Shown: positions 22,289 to 33,255 of the stretch, piece by piece
Position numbering within the stretch: position 1 is the stretch's first letter
Layout: every line of letters begins with the position of its first letter
NCBI GenBank assembly: GCA_022559845.1
Contig: CM040128.1
Coordinates: 221,821,643 to 221,885,642, forward strand
Length of the DNA stretch: 64,000 nucleotides
From: Amorphophallus konjac
Taxonomy: Eukaryota > Streptophyta > Magnoliopsida > Alismatales > Araceae
Direction: 5' to 3'
Program-made: the position numbers and the translations under genes
The notes under the pieces: generated by a model
The model's database searches: none
Seen by the model: the letters and a program-made list of their open reading frames with translations, nothing else
What the model was told of the DNA's origin: nothing

Positions 22289-23005
22289 TTTTTTTAAATA
22301 AATGAGACCAAGGAGAAACTATTGAGGGATTGCACAGTGTGTGCTAACTCCAACAATAGTACCCGATCCAAATTTTATTGATGATGGAAAAAGTATTTTA
22401 CAAGAACCACGGGGCATACCCCTGAGTATGTAACAACATTAATAGAGAAAGACAGACACACACCCATCTCTATCTCCTCCAGCTAGAGAGGCCAGCTGCA
22501 TCCACACTGGCAAAACCACGATCATTGCTAGGAAGGTCTTGCCAGCTCCTGATGTCCGTATTGGATCGGTTGGAACAAGCTAATGATGCTAGAGCATCGG
22601 AGACAGAATTCCCCTCCCTATAGATATGCTGCAGATTCCAATTATTTTTTGTGACTAAATCTTTGATTTCATCCCACCATTTGCATATTCTCCATGGTGG
22701 CTGGTTATTGGACTGAATCAAATTTATAAGGGCCTTGGAGTCAGAGTAAATCACAGCTATAGGAAGCCCACTTTTAACCAGAATCATCATCCCATCAAGC
22801 AATGCCCTTGCCTCTGCAACCATGTTAGTCCCCATGCCATAATAGTAAGAGAACCCATGTATAAATTCACCCATGCTGCCTCTGATACATCCGCCACCTC
22901 CAGAATGTCCTGGGTTGCCTTTAGTAGCCCCATCAACATTTAGTGCATACCCTGAGTTGGGACAAGACCACCTGATGATTTTTGGGGGCCTCTCTCTGAG
23001 GTTAT
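22289..23005 (-). mobile_element. Second short RNase H-only LINE-type retrocopy
   Basis: The 17-bp duplication AAATACAAACCAAATAC occurs at 22272-22288 and 23006-23022. A run of seven T (22289-22295 on plus) next to the left copy is the poly(A) tail. The body is 717 bp, with RNase H and a 3' region holding AATAAA (minus, near 22377). Confidence 0.88.
22470..23005 (-). CDS. LINE-type RNase H domain protein
   Basis: The open frame enters from the surrounding LTR (a Met at 23072) but the element's own part begins near 23005 with NLRERPPKIIRWSCPNSGYA. All four RNase H acidic positions are present: NVDGA, VAEARAL, YSDSKAL and SVSDALA; the HIYREGN motif before the last is typical of plant LINE RNase H. 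There is no internal stop. The domain would cleave RNA in RNA-DNA hybrids. No start codon within the element precedes the domain, so expression would depend on flanking DNA. It sits inside the 3' LTR of element A. Confidence 0.75.
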
Positions 23006-23191
23006 AAATACAAACCAAATACACTCCTAATATAAATACATACCAAATACGTACTAAAACATCAAAGCTCAAGTGGAGACTCTAGACTGTCCCCCAGCCA
23101 CAAAGATGTCGGCGTCGACCGGGTCGTGCTACGTGTCCGGTATCGGCGGCTCGCTGAGTCGAGCCGAACTCTAGCTCTGGTGTCCTCACCA
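23006..23191 (-). repeat. Start of the 3' LTR of element A (overlaps polyprotein tail)
   Basis: The LTR begins on minus with TGGTGAGGACACC at 23191, equal to element B's LTR start. The first about 90 bases read GEDTRARVRL...TSLWLGDSL, the polyprotein C-terminus. It is cut at 23022 by the second retrocopy. Confidence 0.75.
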
Positions 23192-23403
23192 ATTCTTCCC
23201 GGGTGGGAGAAGCTCGACCACGTCGAGTAGGGGTCCAGGTCGCTCTGGTACCGATCAAGCAGATCTGGATCTATCCTCTATAGCTCGTCCCGGGTGATCC
23301 AAATGTCATCGGACGCTGGTCGTCCCCTCCATCGCACCAAGTACCGCTGGTGCACCCCACCTCGAGTAGTCGTTACCTGCTCGTCCAATATATGCTCTAT
23401 CTA
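23192..23403 (-). pseudogene. Chromodomain of element A
   Basis: The minus strand reads IEHILDEQVTTTRGGVHQRY, then LVRWRGRP and WITRDEL, the chromodomain fold that chromovirus integrases use to recognise chromatin marks. A TAG codon (23403-23401) separates it from the preceding integrase part and a further stop breaks WITRDEL-RIDPDLL. Element B holds an unbroken version of the same domain. Confidence 0.85.
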
Positions 23404-23739
23404 CTCATGCTGCTGAGGTAACAAGGCTGGAGGTGGACGCTCTGGGGTGGTGTCACTCACAAGGGGTGGAGATGGCTCAAATGGCTCACTGGGTATCACG
23501 GCTGGGTCCCTATAAGCGACTAGATCTGAGATGTTGAAAGTGGAGCTAATCCCATAGCTCTCTGGCAAATCTACAACATATGCATTAGACCCAACTCGTT
23601 TCACTATTCGGAAAGGACCAGCACCGTGAGCTTGTAACTTCTTCACGATTCTTGAGAAAAACCGTTCAGGCTTGACCACCCTGATCATGACGTGCTCACC
23701 CTCCCTGAAGTCACGATGGTGCCTGTGGGCATCAGCCAA
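23404..23739 (-). pseudogene. Integrase C-terminal GPY/F module of element A
   Basis: Contains LADAHRHHRDFREGEHVMIR and the GAGPFRIVKRVGSNAYVVDL core of the GPY/F module, then a Pro-rich linker. A TAG (near 23747) in NNA-stop-YKELADAHR separates it from the integrase core. It helps integrase multimerise and bind DNA. Confidence 0.85.
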
Positions 23740-23748
23740 CTCTTTGTA

Positions 23749-24660
23749 CTATGCGTTGTTGGTCTCAATATGATGAAGTACATGCTCATGCAACTGCCTA
23801 ATGTGATCAGCGAAGGATTCTATTGACTCGGACACACGCGACTGGATGGGAGATGGGACCAAGTCTATGGGCTTCCTAGGTCTACGGCCAGTAACAATCT
23901 CAAAAGGGCTCATGCCTATAGACCTATTGACCAAGTCATTATAAGCAAACTCTGCTAGTGGTAGGACCAAGTCCCAATCCCTGACACGATCATGGACTAG
24001 ACACCTAAAAAGATCCCCCAAACTCCTATTGACTACCTCAGTTGGACCATCGATCTGGGGGTGATATGCAGTGAAAAATTTTAACTGGGTGCCCATCATG
24101 TGCCATAGGGTTTTCCAAAAATAACTAGTAAATCGCACATCCCTATCTAACACTATAGTACGAGGGAGGCCAAACCTAGAGACACAATGAGCAAAGAATA
24201 GACCGGCAACTCTAGAGGCATCAGAAGTCTTGGAGCATGGAATGAATAATGCCATCTTGGAGAACCTGTCTACGACCATAAAGATAGAGTCATACTTTCG
24301 GAGGGTACGTGACAATCCCAACACAAAGTCCATGCTAATGTCTTGCCATGGACTATTCGGGACGGGGAGGGGAGTATAGAGGCCGGTATTCTGTTTCCTC
24401 TGTTTGGCCATAACGCAAGTGCGGCACTGGGCCACGATACGAGCAGCATCCTCCTTTAGGCTAGGCCAATAGAATCTATGCTCAACTGCCTCTATGGTCT
24501 CGTTCCAGCCGAAGTGGCTAGCAAGACCTCCCGCGTGCATCTCCCAAGTGAGAAAGTCACGAACAGAAGTCAGTGGGATGCACAACTTGTCACCCCAGAA
24601 TAGGTGACCCTCCTAAAGCACAAACTCTCCATAATCACGTGAGGGACCTGCCTGAAGGAT
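23749..24660 (-). pseudogene. Integrase core of element A
   Basis: The zinc-binding part has HAGGLASHFG, then CRTCVMAKQ. The catalytic triad is Asp in SMDFVLGL, Asp in LDRDVRF and Glu in DGPTEVVNRSL. The frame is open from 24585 to 23749; a TAG just upstream (near 24615, in FVL-stop-EGHLFWGD) and a frame change toward RNase H interrupt the polyprotein. Confidence 0.88.
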
Positions 24661-24668
24661 GGCATAGA

Positions 24669-25325
24669 TCAGATCGAATCCAGGCAATCAACATAGGCGT
24701 CCTTCAGCCTCTCTAAGCCTACCACCTCAACACTCATGGTGGTCAACATCATCATCCATCGACTCAGCGCATCGGCTACCTTGTTCTCTGCCCTTGCCTT
24801 GTGCTTAAGCACAAAGGTGTACTCCTGAAGGTACTCCACCCAATGGCTATGGCAAGCATTTAGCTTCTTCTGGGTATGAAGGAATCGTAAGGCCTCATGA
24901 TCAGAGAAGATGACAAACTCTTGATGTAAAACATAGTGCCTCCAATATCGTAATGCCTGGACGACTACGTAAAATTCTTTATCATATGTGGAATAACGCA
25001 GTTTGGCATCATTCAGTTTCTCGCTAAAGAATGTGATGGGGTGGGACTCTTGACTCAACACTCCTCCAATATCCACTCCAGAAGCATCACATGTGACCTC
25101 AAACACCTTAGGAAAGTCGGGTAAAGCAAGGACAGGTGCCTGGGTCATACGCTCCTTGATGTCCTGAAATGCAGTTGCTGCAGCCTTAGTCCATACAAAT
25201 GCCCCCTTTTTAATGCAATCTGTGATCGGGGCAGTGATAGAACTGAAGCCACGAATGAAGTAACGGTAGAACGTCACTAACCTACAAAACTCTAGACATC
25301 GTGGAGTGTACGGGGCTCGGGCCAC
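24669..25325 (-). pseudogene. RT-linked RNase H of element A
   Basis: Connects RT to RNase H: VTFYRYFIRGFSSITAPITD, FEVTCDASGVDIGGVLSQ (catalytic Asp), SEKLNDAKLRYSTYDKEFY, FSDHEALRFL and ENKVADALSR. This is the gypsy RNase H (RT_RNaseH_2) pattern. It is shifted one frame relative to the upstream RT part. Confidence 0.88.
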
Positions 25326-25988
25326 TCCCTGATGGCCCTAATCTTCTCCGGATCTGTAGAGACTCCATCCCTAGACACAATAAACCCGAGGAAGATAATC
25401 TGATCGGTCATGAAAGTACATTTCTTCGGGTTGGCAAATAAGCTCTCTCGCCTCAACACAATGTAGACCTGTCTGAGATGGTCTAAGTGGTCCTCCCTAG
25501 TGCGGCTGTAAATAAGGATGTCATCAAAGTAGATGACCAAGAAGACCCCCTATCATAGGGCGTAAAACCTGGGTCATCAACTGCATGAAGGTGCTAGGGG
25601 CGTTGGAAAGTCCGAAGGGCATAACCAACCACTCATAGAGACCATCCTTGGTCTTGAATGTCGTCTTCCATTCATCCCCAGGCCTAATCCACACCTGGTG
25701 ATAGCCACTTCGAAGGTCTATCTTAGAAAAGATAGTGGCTCCCGACATCATGTCTAGCAAGTCATCTAATTGGGGAATGGGAAAATGATACTTCACCGTG
25801 ATCTTGTTGATCGCACTGCTATCAACGCACATCCTCCATGTGCCATCCTTCTTCGGGACCAATAATGCGGGAACACTGCAATGGCTCTTGCAGTCCCTGA
25901 GAGATCTCCGACTCATCAACTCTTCGACCTGCCTCTGAAGCTCGGCATGGTCCACGTGACTCATCCGGTAGTGGGGAAGGTTGGGCAA
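25292..25988 (-). pseudogene. Reverse transcriptase of element A, frameshifted
   Basis: The N-terminal half (25988-25524) has [36 protein letters not shown] and [17 protein letters not shown]. The catalytic box YFDDILIYS is in a second frame (25540-25292). The two frames overlap by about 17 bases, so a single-base change near 25535 separates fingers/palm from the active site. The element cannot make active RT without a full-length relative. Confidence 0.9.
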
Positions 25989-26018
25989 AGATGAGCCCAG
26001 GACGAGGTAGATCTCATG

Positions 26019-26695
26019 CTAGATATCACGCATGGGCGGAAGGCCTCCAAGGAGGTCCTCCGGGAAGACATCTGAAAACTCGCGCAGAATCGCAGCCATC
26101 TCGGGGGGGGGGTGCTCATCCTCTAACCCTGGAGCTACATCGCTCACCCCATAAACAACAACAACAAGGATGGGACTACCACTGACAAAGTCTTGCTCCA
26201 TCTCTCGGGGACTAATCATTATCAACCTCTTGGGTGGGAGGTCACCTGTGCTAGGAGCAGTCGATGCGGTAGTATCCCGCACCGAGCATGTGGTGGGAGG
26301 GCTGACCGTCCCCTAACTAAAAGGGGTCGAAGTGCTGGGGCCGGCTGGTCCTCAGACGGAAGGGTCCTTTGGCTGGGTGGGGTGGAGGGTAATCCTATGG
26401 CCCCCGTGGTTAAATGTGTAGGTGTTCGACCGACCTTGAAGGGTGGCATCCCGATCAAAAAGCCAAGGCCTACCGAGAATAATGCTACCCACCTCCATAG
26501 GTAACACGTCACACCATATCTCATCATGGTAAGCCTGGAACTGCAGTGGCACCAGACATCGCAGCTGACCGGGATGGAAGTAGAATCCACCCAAGAAACT
26601 CTGTAAGGTGTAGGGTGATCCACGGGCGTCAAACCCAGGCGTCTAATAGTGCCCGTGGAGATAATGTTAATACAACTCCCACTATCTATGATCAC
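26019..26695 (-). pseudogene. Protease and protease-RT linker of element A
   Basis: The aspartic protease motif IIDSGSCINIIS begins at 26692. The later frame (26282-26019) contains ILREFSDVFPEDLLGGLPP, the standard lead-in to gypsy RT. The protease body spans two frames (26695-26222 and 26594-26352). Confidence 0.8.
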
Positions 26696-26800
26696 CTTAC
26701 ATGCCTTTCCTCCCAGCCTACAAAATGTGTGGAAGATGGTGGTATGACGCTAGTCGTCACTCACCTGAGGCTGAGTTAGGATGCACCTAATTACACCCAA

Positions 26801-27143
26801 CTATACATCACCCTGATACTGGGTACCTGGGACATCAACTTGCTCTCCCTCCATTAGTTTATCAAAGAACTCCTCCGCTAAGCCCTGATCAGCCTCGTAA
26901 CTGATCGGCACAAGCTCTGGAGTGGGGTCACCGACAGAGGGATCCGAAATAACAAGCGACTCCCGAGTGGGACACTTGGCCGAATAGTGGCCAACTCCAC
27001 CACACCTATAGCAACTGCCATGCGTCCCGGTCCCCAGGGATATTCCACTGGCCATCGGCCCCTTACCCTTGTCCACAGAACAGATTGGGGGTGTAGGAAG
27101 CAGGGGTCGAGTCGACATGGTGGGCTGGTGGTGGCACCCAAAA
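26801..27143 (-). pseudogene. Gag C-terminus with zinc knuckle of element A, truncated
   Basis: CYRCGGVGHYSAKC is an intact CCHC knuckle. It is followed by PISYEADQGLAEEFFDKL, a spacer also recognisable in element B (GYEADPGLEAEYLDES). Upstream sequence stops at 27143, where the Tat element LTR begins. Confidence 0.85.
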
Positions 27144-27859
27144 TGTGATCGTCGGCGACCAAGCCATAAAGACGAATGATGCGGCCCGCTGAAGCACGGA
27201 AGCCGATAAAGATCAACACACTGAAGACTTCTCAAGATGCCAGAGTCTCAAGTCACCCCGTATGAACGCCAGGGACTTCATCTCAGGAGAACCGAGATGA
27301 ACTCACAACCAACCGGTAGTGCGACCAAGCCTGCCCAATGAACCGGCATTGACTCCGTCGTGCCGCAAACACTATACCCGTTGTCCGACCAAGGATGACG
27401 GTCTATCCAGTGACTACCCACCTCATGAAAGATTCTCCTGAGATGAAAGAGTCCCCTTGGCTCTTCAGAACGGAGGACCAAAAGCTCTGTCGACAAAAGA
27501 TCCCGGTCACCCGGCACAGGTACGGCTTCCCGCCCAGATGGGCCCCTTAGTGGCCAAATGATCACCCAGCTCAGGCGGGACTATCCCTGGTGTTATCCCA
27601 CCCTCCAAGGAGCTTTGAGCACAAGCCAGACCGAGCCAGCGACACTTATCGTAGTGCCGAGAGCCATGTCAGCGGAAAACCCGCGTGATCAAACCAAAGT
27701 CATCGGAAGTTCCAAGAATGGCCGTACGTCGGCCTGAAAGCTTTAACAAGGCGTCTCTTCGAGGTTTCAAGGAGCATTGGCGAGATAAATGTTCACGGTG
27801 ACCCCCGAAATCATCCCCGGACTCATCGGCTGACTCGCGACGTGCGAAGAGCATTAACA

Positions 27860-27985
27860 CAGCGCGCCCTAAACCGGCGCGCCCCCATCTGGCGCCCCTT
27901 ATTCCGACGCGCAAAGAACCTTCCACCCGGCGCCCTCCTATTCCGGCGCGCAAAGGATGGAGCTCCCTTTCCCGGCACGCCATTC
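27860..27985. repeat. GGCGCGCC palindromic cluster 1 in Tat LTR
   Basis: Repeated GCGCGCCCTAAACCGGCGCG-like and GGCGCCCTCCTATTCCGGCG-like words upstream of the TATA box, about 30-40 bases apart. Confidence 0.7.
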
Positions 27986-28014
27986 TCCACGCTGGGTTAA
28001 AGACTTCGAATATG

Positions 28015-28024
28015 CTCCTATATA
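28015..28024 (+). promoter_or_regulatory. TATA box of the Tat LTR
   Basis: CTCCTATATATAGGCAGCC. Transcription would start about 30 bases downstream, near 28050. Confidence 0.6.
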
Positions 28025-29714
28025 TAGGCAGCCGTTCGATTGATAAAGAGACATTTTTCGAAAATAGAAGAAGAGGGGCTTTTGGAGAAGAAAAAAAAGA
28101 AGAGAAAAGGAGAAAAATCGAGAGGAAAGATAGAGGTCTGAGAGCCAATCATCCGGGGGGGAGAGAAAGGGTTTCTTGCAAGTGAAGCAGGGTTCCCCTG
28201 AGTGCCCATCGCCTCCGTCTTCCCTCCTCTGCCTGAAGCCCTCCGGAGCCGGAGAAGAAGAAGGCATCCCGATACTCTATTTTGGGAACAGGTGGGCGCC
28301 TGCATTTCCGGTGATTCCCGATCTTTGCTTTCTCTCTGTCGAATGTAAGCGAGAGGGGGAGGGATGGTGATGATATGAGCCAACCCCTCCCCCCTTCTCT
28401 GCGTCCTTTTTTTTTTTTATCTGCTCTTCTGTGAACTCTCTTGTGAGTAGAATGGTGGCCGTGTCGCGATGCCGGCACCGAACTCGCGATATGTGGGTGG
28501 TTTCCCTCCGTTAATGGAATGATAGCATGTGTATATGAATGCACCAATGGGTTGAATGTTTAACGTCTTGTCTTCCTCCTCCATTGTTGTTTCATTCGAT
28601 AGATGTATATATCTATTAGGGTATTCCCGTATACGGCTTCGAGATCCCGGTTTCTCCAGATTCCGAACGCGCCCTGGTATGCCATGGGCTACATGGATAA
28701 CCCCTCCCTGGGTCCTCTGCGCCTGTGCCTGTGCACATGTTTCTCTCCATTTTTAAACGAAATCTGACCTTCGCCTCCCCTCCTCTTTGCATTTCTCCGT
28801 TATTCAGAGGAGGCCGGTGACGTTTCTGGGATAGTGAAGTCCGCTTCGCGACTAGTGCATTCCAGTCATTTGTGGGTATGCGTGTGTAGGCAAACTTTTC
28901 AAGTTGCATATCGATCGCCTATTTCCGTGACTGCTGTTGCATTCTATTCTATGAATGGCAACCCGATCTCGTGAGCATTAACATCTTAGCCCTCCACCCA
29001 GGGGGGGTATCTCCCATCGTTCCACAGAGCTGCTAATTGGCCAAGGGAACTCCACTCTCGAGTGATGGATGTTTCTCATGAGTCACGAAGCTGACAACAA
29101 CAGGGGGATCCAGCCCAACAATCTCAAACCCACAGCCCTTCGGGACCCTGTGGTGACCAAGGGGTAAATGCTCCTAGCAGGCTAGTCCTCGGAGCCTCTT
29201 TCCCTAAGGGTCTCTCTCTCTAGTAGGTGTAGTGTGTGCTGTAGGTCACACACCCCTTGTAGGCTAGTCCTCGGGGTGTTGCTTCCGTCACGAGCTGCCT
29301 CGGTCCTCTACCTCCACCCACGGAGCTTTGGTGCCCCTCGTAGGCCAGTCCTCGGGTTATCCTATCCATTGGGAATTTGCTGGCTGTCACCATGCAGACC
29401 GGCAGTTTTGGGGCTTACACCACAAGTGAGTATGACCCCGCTCCTCTCCTGCAACCTTTCAGGTTTAGGGGAGATGCTGCCCAATTTTTGGCAGGTTTTA
29501 GACGATCAAGTCGTCTCTGCAGACCGGCCATAATAAAAACATTCATTCTGAATCAGGGACCCTAATGCTTGAGTATGGACCTCGCACTAGCTCATCACTT
29601 CATTCTGGAAGGTTTCTGGACTTTAATTAAACAAGCAATCGGCCCAACTAACTTCAAAACTCTCAACAGAATCTTAGTGAACTTAAATGGTTTCAAAATT
29701 CATGAAAAATAAGC

Positions 29715-29960
29715 TAAAATGACGCGGTCCTAATCCGGCGCGCCCTAATACGGCGCGGTACCCCCCCGCGCCGAATTAACGATAGACTCATATCTTCTTA
29801 TTTTTCTTTGGCTTGTTCCCGGCGCGCCCTAAACCGGCGTGCCCCAAGGCCATCGCGCCGGATTAACTTTGCCATGGCCGCGCCGGATTAAACACTTTCA
29901 CCTACGTTTGGCCGCACCGGGGAAACCTACCCCTACGTGTGGCCGCGCCGATTTTAATCA
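29715..29960. repeat. GGCGCGCC palindromic cluster 2 in Tat LTR
   Basis: At least six copies of (C)CGGCGCGCCCTAA and GCGCCGGATTAA-like words within 240 bases, downstream of the presumed transcription start. Confidence 0.7.
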
Positions 29961-30766
29961 CTCACTCGCCTCCGGAGCGATCCTCGTCTCCCGTGGTCGG
30001 AGTTAACAAACCCAAATTAGTGATAAACTGAATAAGGGAAGGGCTGTTCGAGTCCGAATCGTCTTGTTATCATGCTTTCACTACCATGTCCGTCAGCACT
30101 TCGCTTTCGTTATCATGCTTGTGTTACCATTCTCGTTCCCCTTGGCGGAGATTAATAAATATGATTGATCACTATTTGTTTTCATAACTCTATTGCCATG
30201 CTTAGCACAGTCACGAACATCATGCCTGCATGCTTGCATAGACCCTCGGGTATATCAAATGGCATTGACGGAAGATCGGGTTACCCCCGATCAGAAGTCT
30301 CCGCTATGCACGATGGTGGTCTTCGGACCTACGTCCTCCACCACATACCAAGGGCCTCCAATTTAATGAACCATGCCTCTCTTGCATGATAGATAAACGC
30401 ATCTCATATGATCCCGTCATGCTCACAAAATCGCATCTTTATTCCGGCCTCGACAGCCCACTATCTCGGCAATTAATCAAAGGTTTTCCCTCCTCGCGGG
30501 GGATGTAATTAACGCCATAGCCTTTATGGTATGGCGGACTACTGGTCCCGACCGAATCTCACTTTCGCCCGACACGGGTCAGAATGAGCGCATAATAAAT
30601 TTGTCACTCACGTGACTGGCACGCCCGTGCAGTCAATCAGTCAGTTAATTGCCAGTCAGTTAATTGATTGATCGACACGTGAAATAAACCAAATAAACCC
30701 AAATGATAATCATAAATAAATAAAAAGAAAACCGGAGAGAATGGAAAGATCCCATCGCAAACAGTC

Positions 30767-30785
30767 TGGCACACTCGGTGGGACC
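30767..30785 (+). other. Primer binding site of the Tat element
   Basis: TGGCACACTCGGTGGGACC: a TGG start three bases from a CA-ending LTR, the form seen in Tat elements that use tRNAs other than initiator Met. I cannot name the tRNA with certainty. Confidence 0.6.
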
Positions 30786-31812
30786 AGTGTCACCTTTCAT
30801 CTCTTTGCCGAGATACTTGGGCTTCGAGGCCCTCCCAAAGGCTGCTGCTCGTTGGTTTGTCTGTCTTTGCAGGCGAGCGATGACGATGACTGGGTTGACT
30901 GGCGTCGGCTTTGGCCCTTCGATTATTGCCGGTCATGCGCAAGGGTACTTGGCGGTGCCCATGGAGTTCGACAGTTTCCCTGTCGCTGTTGGCTTCCGCA
31001 ACTTCTTGGGGTTAGACTTTGTGGATATGCTAGAAGTGGAACCCTCGGAGCCTGTCGTGGGAACTACAAAGAACATGGAGCCTCTGAAGGCTCGATGCCG
31101 CCACGACTCGCTCAAGAGTCCAACCTCGGTCGCCAGCTGCCTGGTGCACCATGCTATCCGTGGGGCCCGCCCCAATGCTATCAACAAGAACCCCGGTGGA
31201 CGTCAGCGCAGGCAGATCCGGAGGAGTACTGCTGTGGTTACCGGAACCCTCTCCCAATCCGGCAAATCTATGATGGTTGGTGGCATGCGCGTCTTCCTCA
31301 ACGGACGCGACACGCAGATAGTTCCAGATCGGGTTGTCCCTTCCATCCCCGTCCGCAACTCATATCAAGCCCTCATTGGAAGGAAGGCAGAAAGAGAAGA
31401 AGCCGGCCATTACGGTCGAGAGAAGTTAGCCCCCAGGCCAAGGAAATTTAAGCAGATGTGGGTCCCCAAGAGGGTCCAACCTGTTCATCAAGCTGCACCT
31501 GTCCCCCGCCGTCTTGCTCACGACGGAGGGGAAGAAAAGAGAGGAAGGGGCCTGGCCCCGAAAGAGGAAGAAGTGGTTGCGGACCCTCCGCTCCGCGAAT
31601 GTTTTCGAGCCTGCGCCCATCAAGCCAACGTCCTAGCTGTGGGACGAAGGTTCCAACAACATGTCGATAGAGCCCGGCTAGCTTATACCCCTCCTATGGG
31701 AGGTCGGCAACTGTCCCCCTTGTTACATCAAGAGCGGGGTCAAGAAGAGATGACCTGTCTGGTCAGGAACTATTTTCGAGGGTTAGGCAACCCCTCCCTT
31801 GGGCAACAGTGA
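30778..31812 (+). CDS. ORF1 of the Tat element, unknown function
   Basis: 344 residues, open from inside the primer site to a TGA at 31810-31812. No gag, protease or enzyme motif is visible. The middle is basic, with MRVFLNGRDTQIVPDRVVPS and NSYQALIGRKAEREEAGHYG, and the C-terminal half has MWVPKRVQPVHQAAP. An additional ORF before gag is known in Ogre/Tat elements. A Met further in (such as near 30880, in MTMTGLTG) may be the real start because the first Met falls in the primer site. No membrane segment or signal peptide is clear. Confidence 0.6.
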   Translation: MGPVSPFISLPRYLGFEALPKAAARWFVCLCRRAMTMTGLTGVGFGPSIIAGHAQGYLAVPMEFDSFPVAVGFRNFLGLDFVDMLEVEPSEPVVGTTKNMEPLKARCRHDSLKSPTSVASCLVHHAIRGARPNAINKNPGGRQRRQIRRSTAVVTGTLSQSGKSMMVGGMRVFLNGRDTQIVPDRVVPSIPVRNSYQALIGRKAEREEAGHYGREKLAPRPRKFKQMWVPKRVQPVHQAAPVPRRLAHDGGEEKRGRGLAPKEEEVVADPPLRECFRACAHQANVLAVGRRFQQHVDRARLAYTPPMGGRQLSPLLHQERGQEEMTCLVRNYFRGLGNPSLGQQ

Positions 31813-31884
31813 CTGATGCAAGCAGCCGCCGCCAAGGAAGACTACTGCCCGTCAATGGCAGATGAAGAAGATGTAGGAGAATGA

Positions 31885-33216
31885 ATGATGGTGTCGTCAG
31901 TCGACGACAATGGATATGATAACGGCTTCGAGATCGAAGCTGATGAAGCCGTCCCCAAGCAGGAAGAAACAAAAAGGACTTCTGTGTTCGAGAGGCTGAC
32001 CTTCTCGCATCAGGCTAAGAGAAGGGCCCACCGACAGAGAAGAGAGATACGGGTTTTTACCTGCAACATGGCTGGTATATCCAACCGATATGGGGGGCTT
32101 CCCGAAGACCCCCACGAGTTAGCTAAATTGGCTGCACGGCCGGGGCCGAATTCTCGCAGAACAGAAGCAGCAAGGGAGCTCCTGATGATGACTAAGGGAA
32201 AACAACCCCTGGTCTACCACCAGTGGGATGATAAGGCCCCCGTACTGGCCGCCAATGTGGTGACGGCGGAAGAAGAAGACGACATCCCCCTCGACATCCT
32301 GCCCGAGGGTATGTCCGGGGAGACAGCAGAAGTTATCCCCACTACAGCCACTATGGACCCATCAGTCTTGATACTACTTCAAAAATATCGGCAAGAGATA
32401 GACTTGCTAAAGAAGCAGCTGATGGAGAAAATTGAACAGTCCTCAGCTTCCAAACCACCCGAAGTCCAGGGTGAATCATCCCGGGGAGCGGTTCGTCATG
32501 ACGACCCTCCGCCGCTCTACACACTGCCTCAGTCGTCAGAACCAAGCATGGCGATGACGCAACAGCGGCCACCACAGCTCCAGCCGCTGCTACCACCGGT
32601 GCTCCCTCAAGTGCACTAGACACCCCCGCTGCTGCGTCCTCCATAGGCGACCACTCTGGTCACCCCATACTTGCAGCTGGCACACTTCTACCCAGATCCA
32701 GTTGACCCTGCAGTCATGAACCGGATGATGGTGGAAAGAATGATCGAGCTGAAGCTCACAGAAAGGGGTGAAGGCGACTACGTTGCGTTCGATGCCTACC
32801 GGGTGCCATACCTGCAACACCATGCTGCTAAGCGGCTTCCCCCGGGAATCAATAAGCCGCCCAAGTTCGAAAAATTCAACGGGAAGGGGTCCCCGAGAGA
32901 ACACATTGCCTATTATATGACTGCCATGGGCGACTTGGCCACTGACGAGTCATACCTGCTAAAGTTTTTCGGATCCTTGCTGACGGGGCTCGCATTTGAA
33001 TGGTATTCCAGCCTCTCAGCCGGGTCGATCAGCGACTGGCCAGATATGCAGAAGAAGTTCAGAGAAAGATTCCATGTTATAGAGAGGGAGGTCACAGTGG
33101 CCGAACTCTACTCAACAAAGCAGAGGGCCGATGAGACAGCCCTTGATTATATCAAGAGGTGGAGGAACCTCGGAATGAGGTGCAAGCGGCCCGCGCATCA
33201 GGAGGACGCTGTGTAA
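31885..33216 (+). pseudogene. Gag of the Tat element, with an in-frame stop
   Basis: The first part (31885-32619) has SVFERLTFSHQAKRRAHRQR, acidic linkers and a short helical KYRQEIDLLKKQLMEKI segment, then TAG. The second part (32671-33216) is the retrotransposon gag capsid domain: PPKFEKFNGKGSPREHI, LLTGLAFEWYSSL, FRERFHVIE and DYIKRWRNL. A TAA follows at 33214-33216 where relatives read through to the next segment. Gag forms the particle around element RNA. Confidence 0.82.
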
Positions 33217-33255
33217 ATATGCAAACAGAATCTCAGAAGGTAGGTTCTAGAAAAG

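Larger units (their letters stand above)
8204..27143 (-). mobile_element. Tekay-type chromovirus (Ty3/gypsy), element A, decayed and interrupted
   Basis: The minus-strand order is gag zinc knuckle, protease, RT, RNase H, integrase, GPY/F module, chromodomain, 3' LTR. This order with a C-terminal chromodomain defines chromoviruses. The 3' LTR starts at 23191 (TGGTGAGGAC) and ends at 8204 (GTCCCGCATCA), the same terminal words as the LTRs of element B, but it is cut into four pieces by nested insertions. The gag is cut at 27143 by the Tat element. Its 5' LTR is outside the window. Many stops and frameshifts are present. Confidence 0.82.
27144..30763 (+). repeat. 5' LTR of the Tat element
   Basis: Starts TGTGATCGTCGG at the break in element A gag and ends just before the primer binding site. 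About 3.6 kb, long but within the range of Ogre-like LTRs. It holds a TATA box at 28015-28024 and two clusters of GGCGCGCC words. Open frames in it (such as 27669-28547 on minus) have no recognisable domains. No matching second LTR was found, so both boundaries rest on motifs. Confidence 0.65.

Noticed and set aside
27669..28547. Overlapping minus-strand ORFs over the Tat promoter region
   Set aside because: No domain, opposite to the transcription of the element, and overlapping the TATA box and leader.
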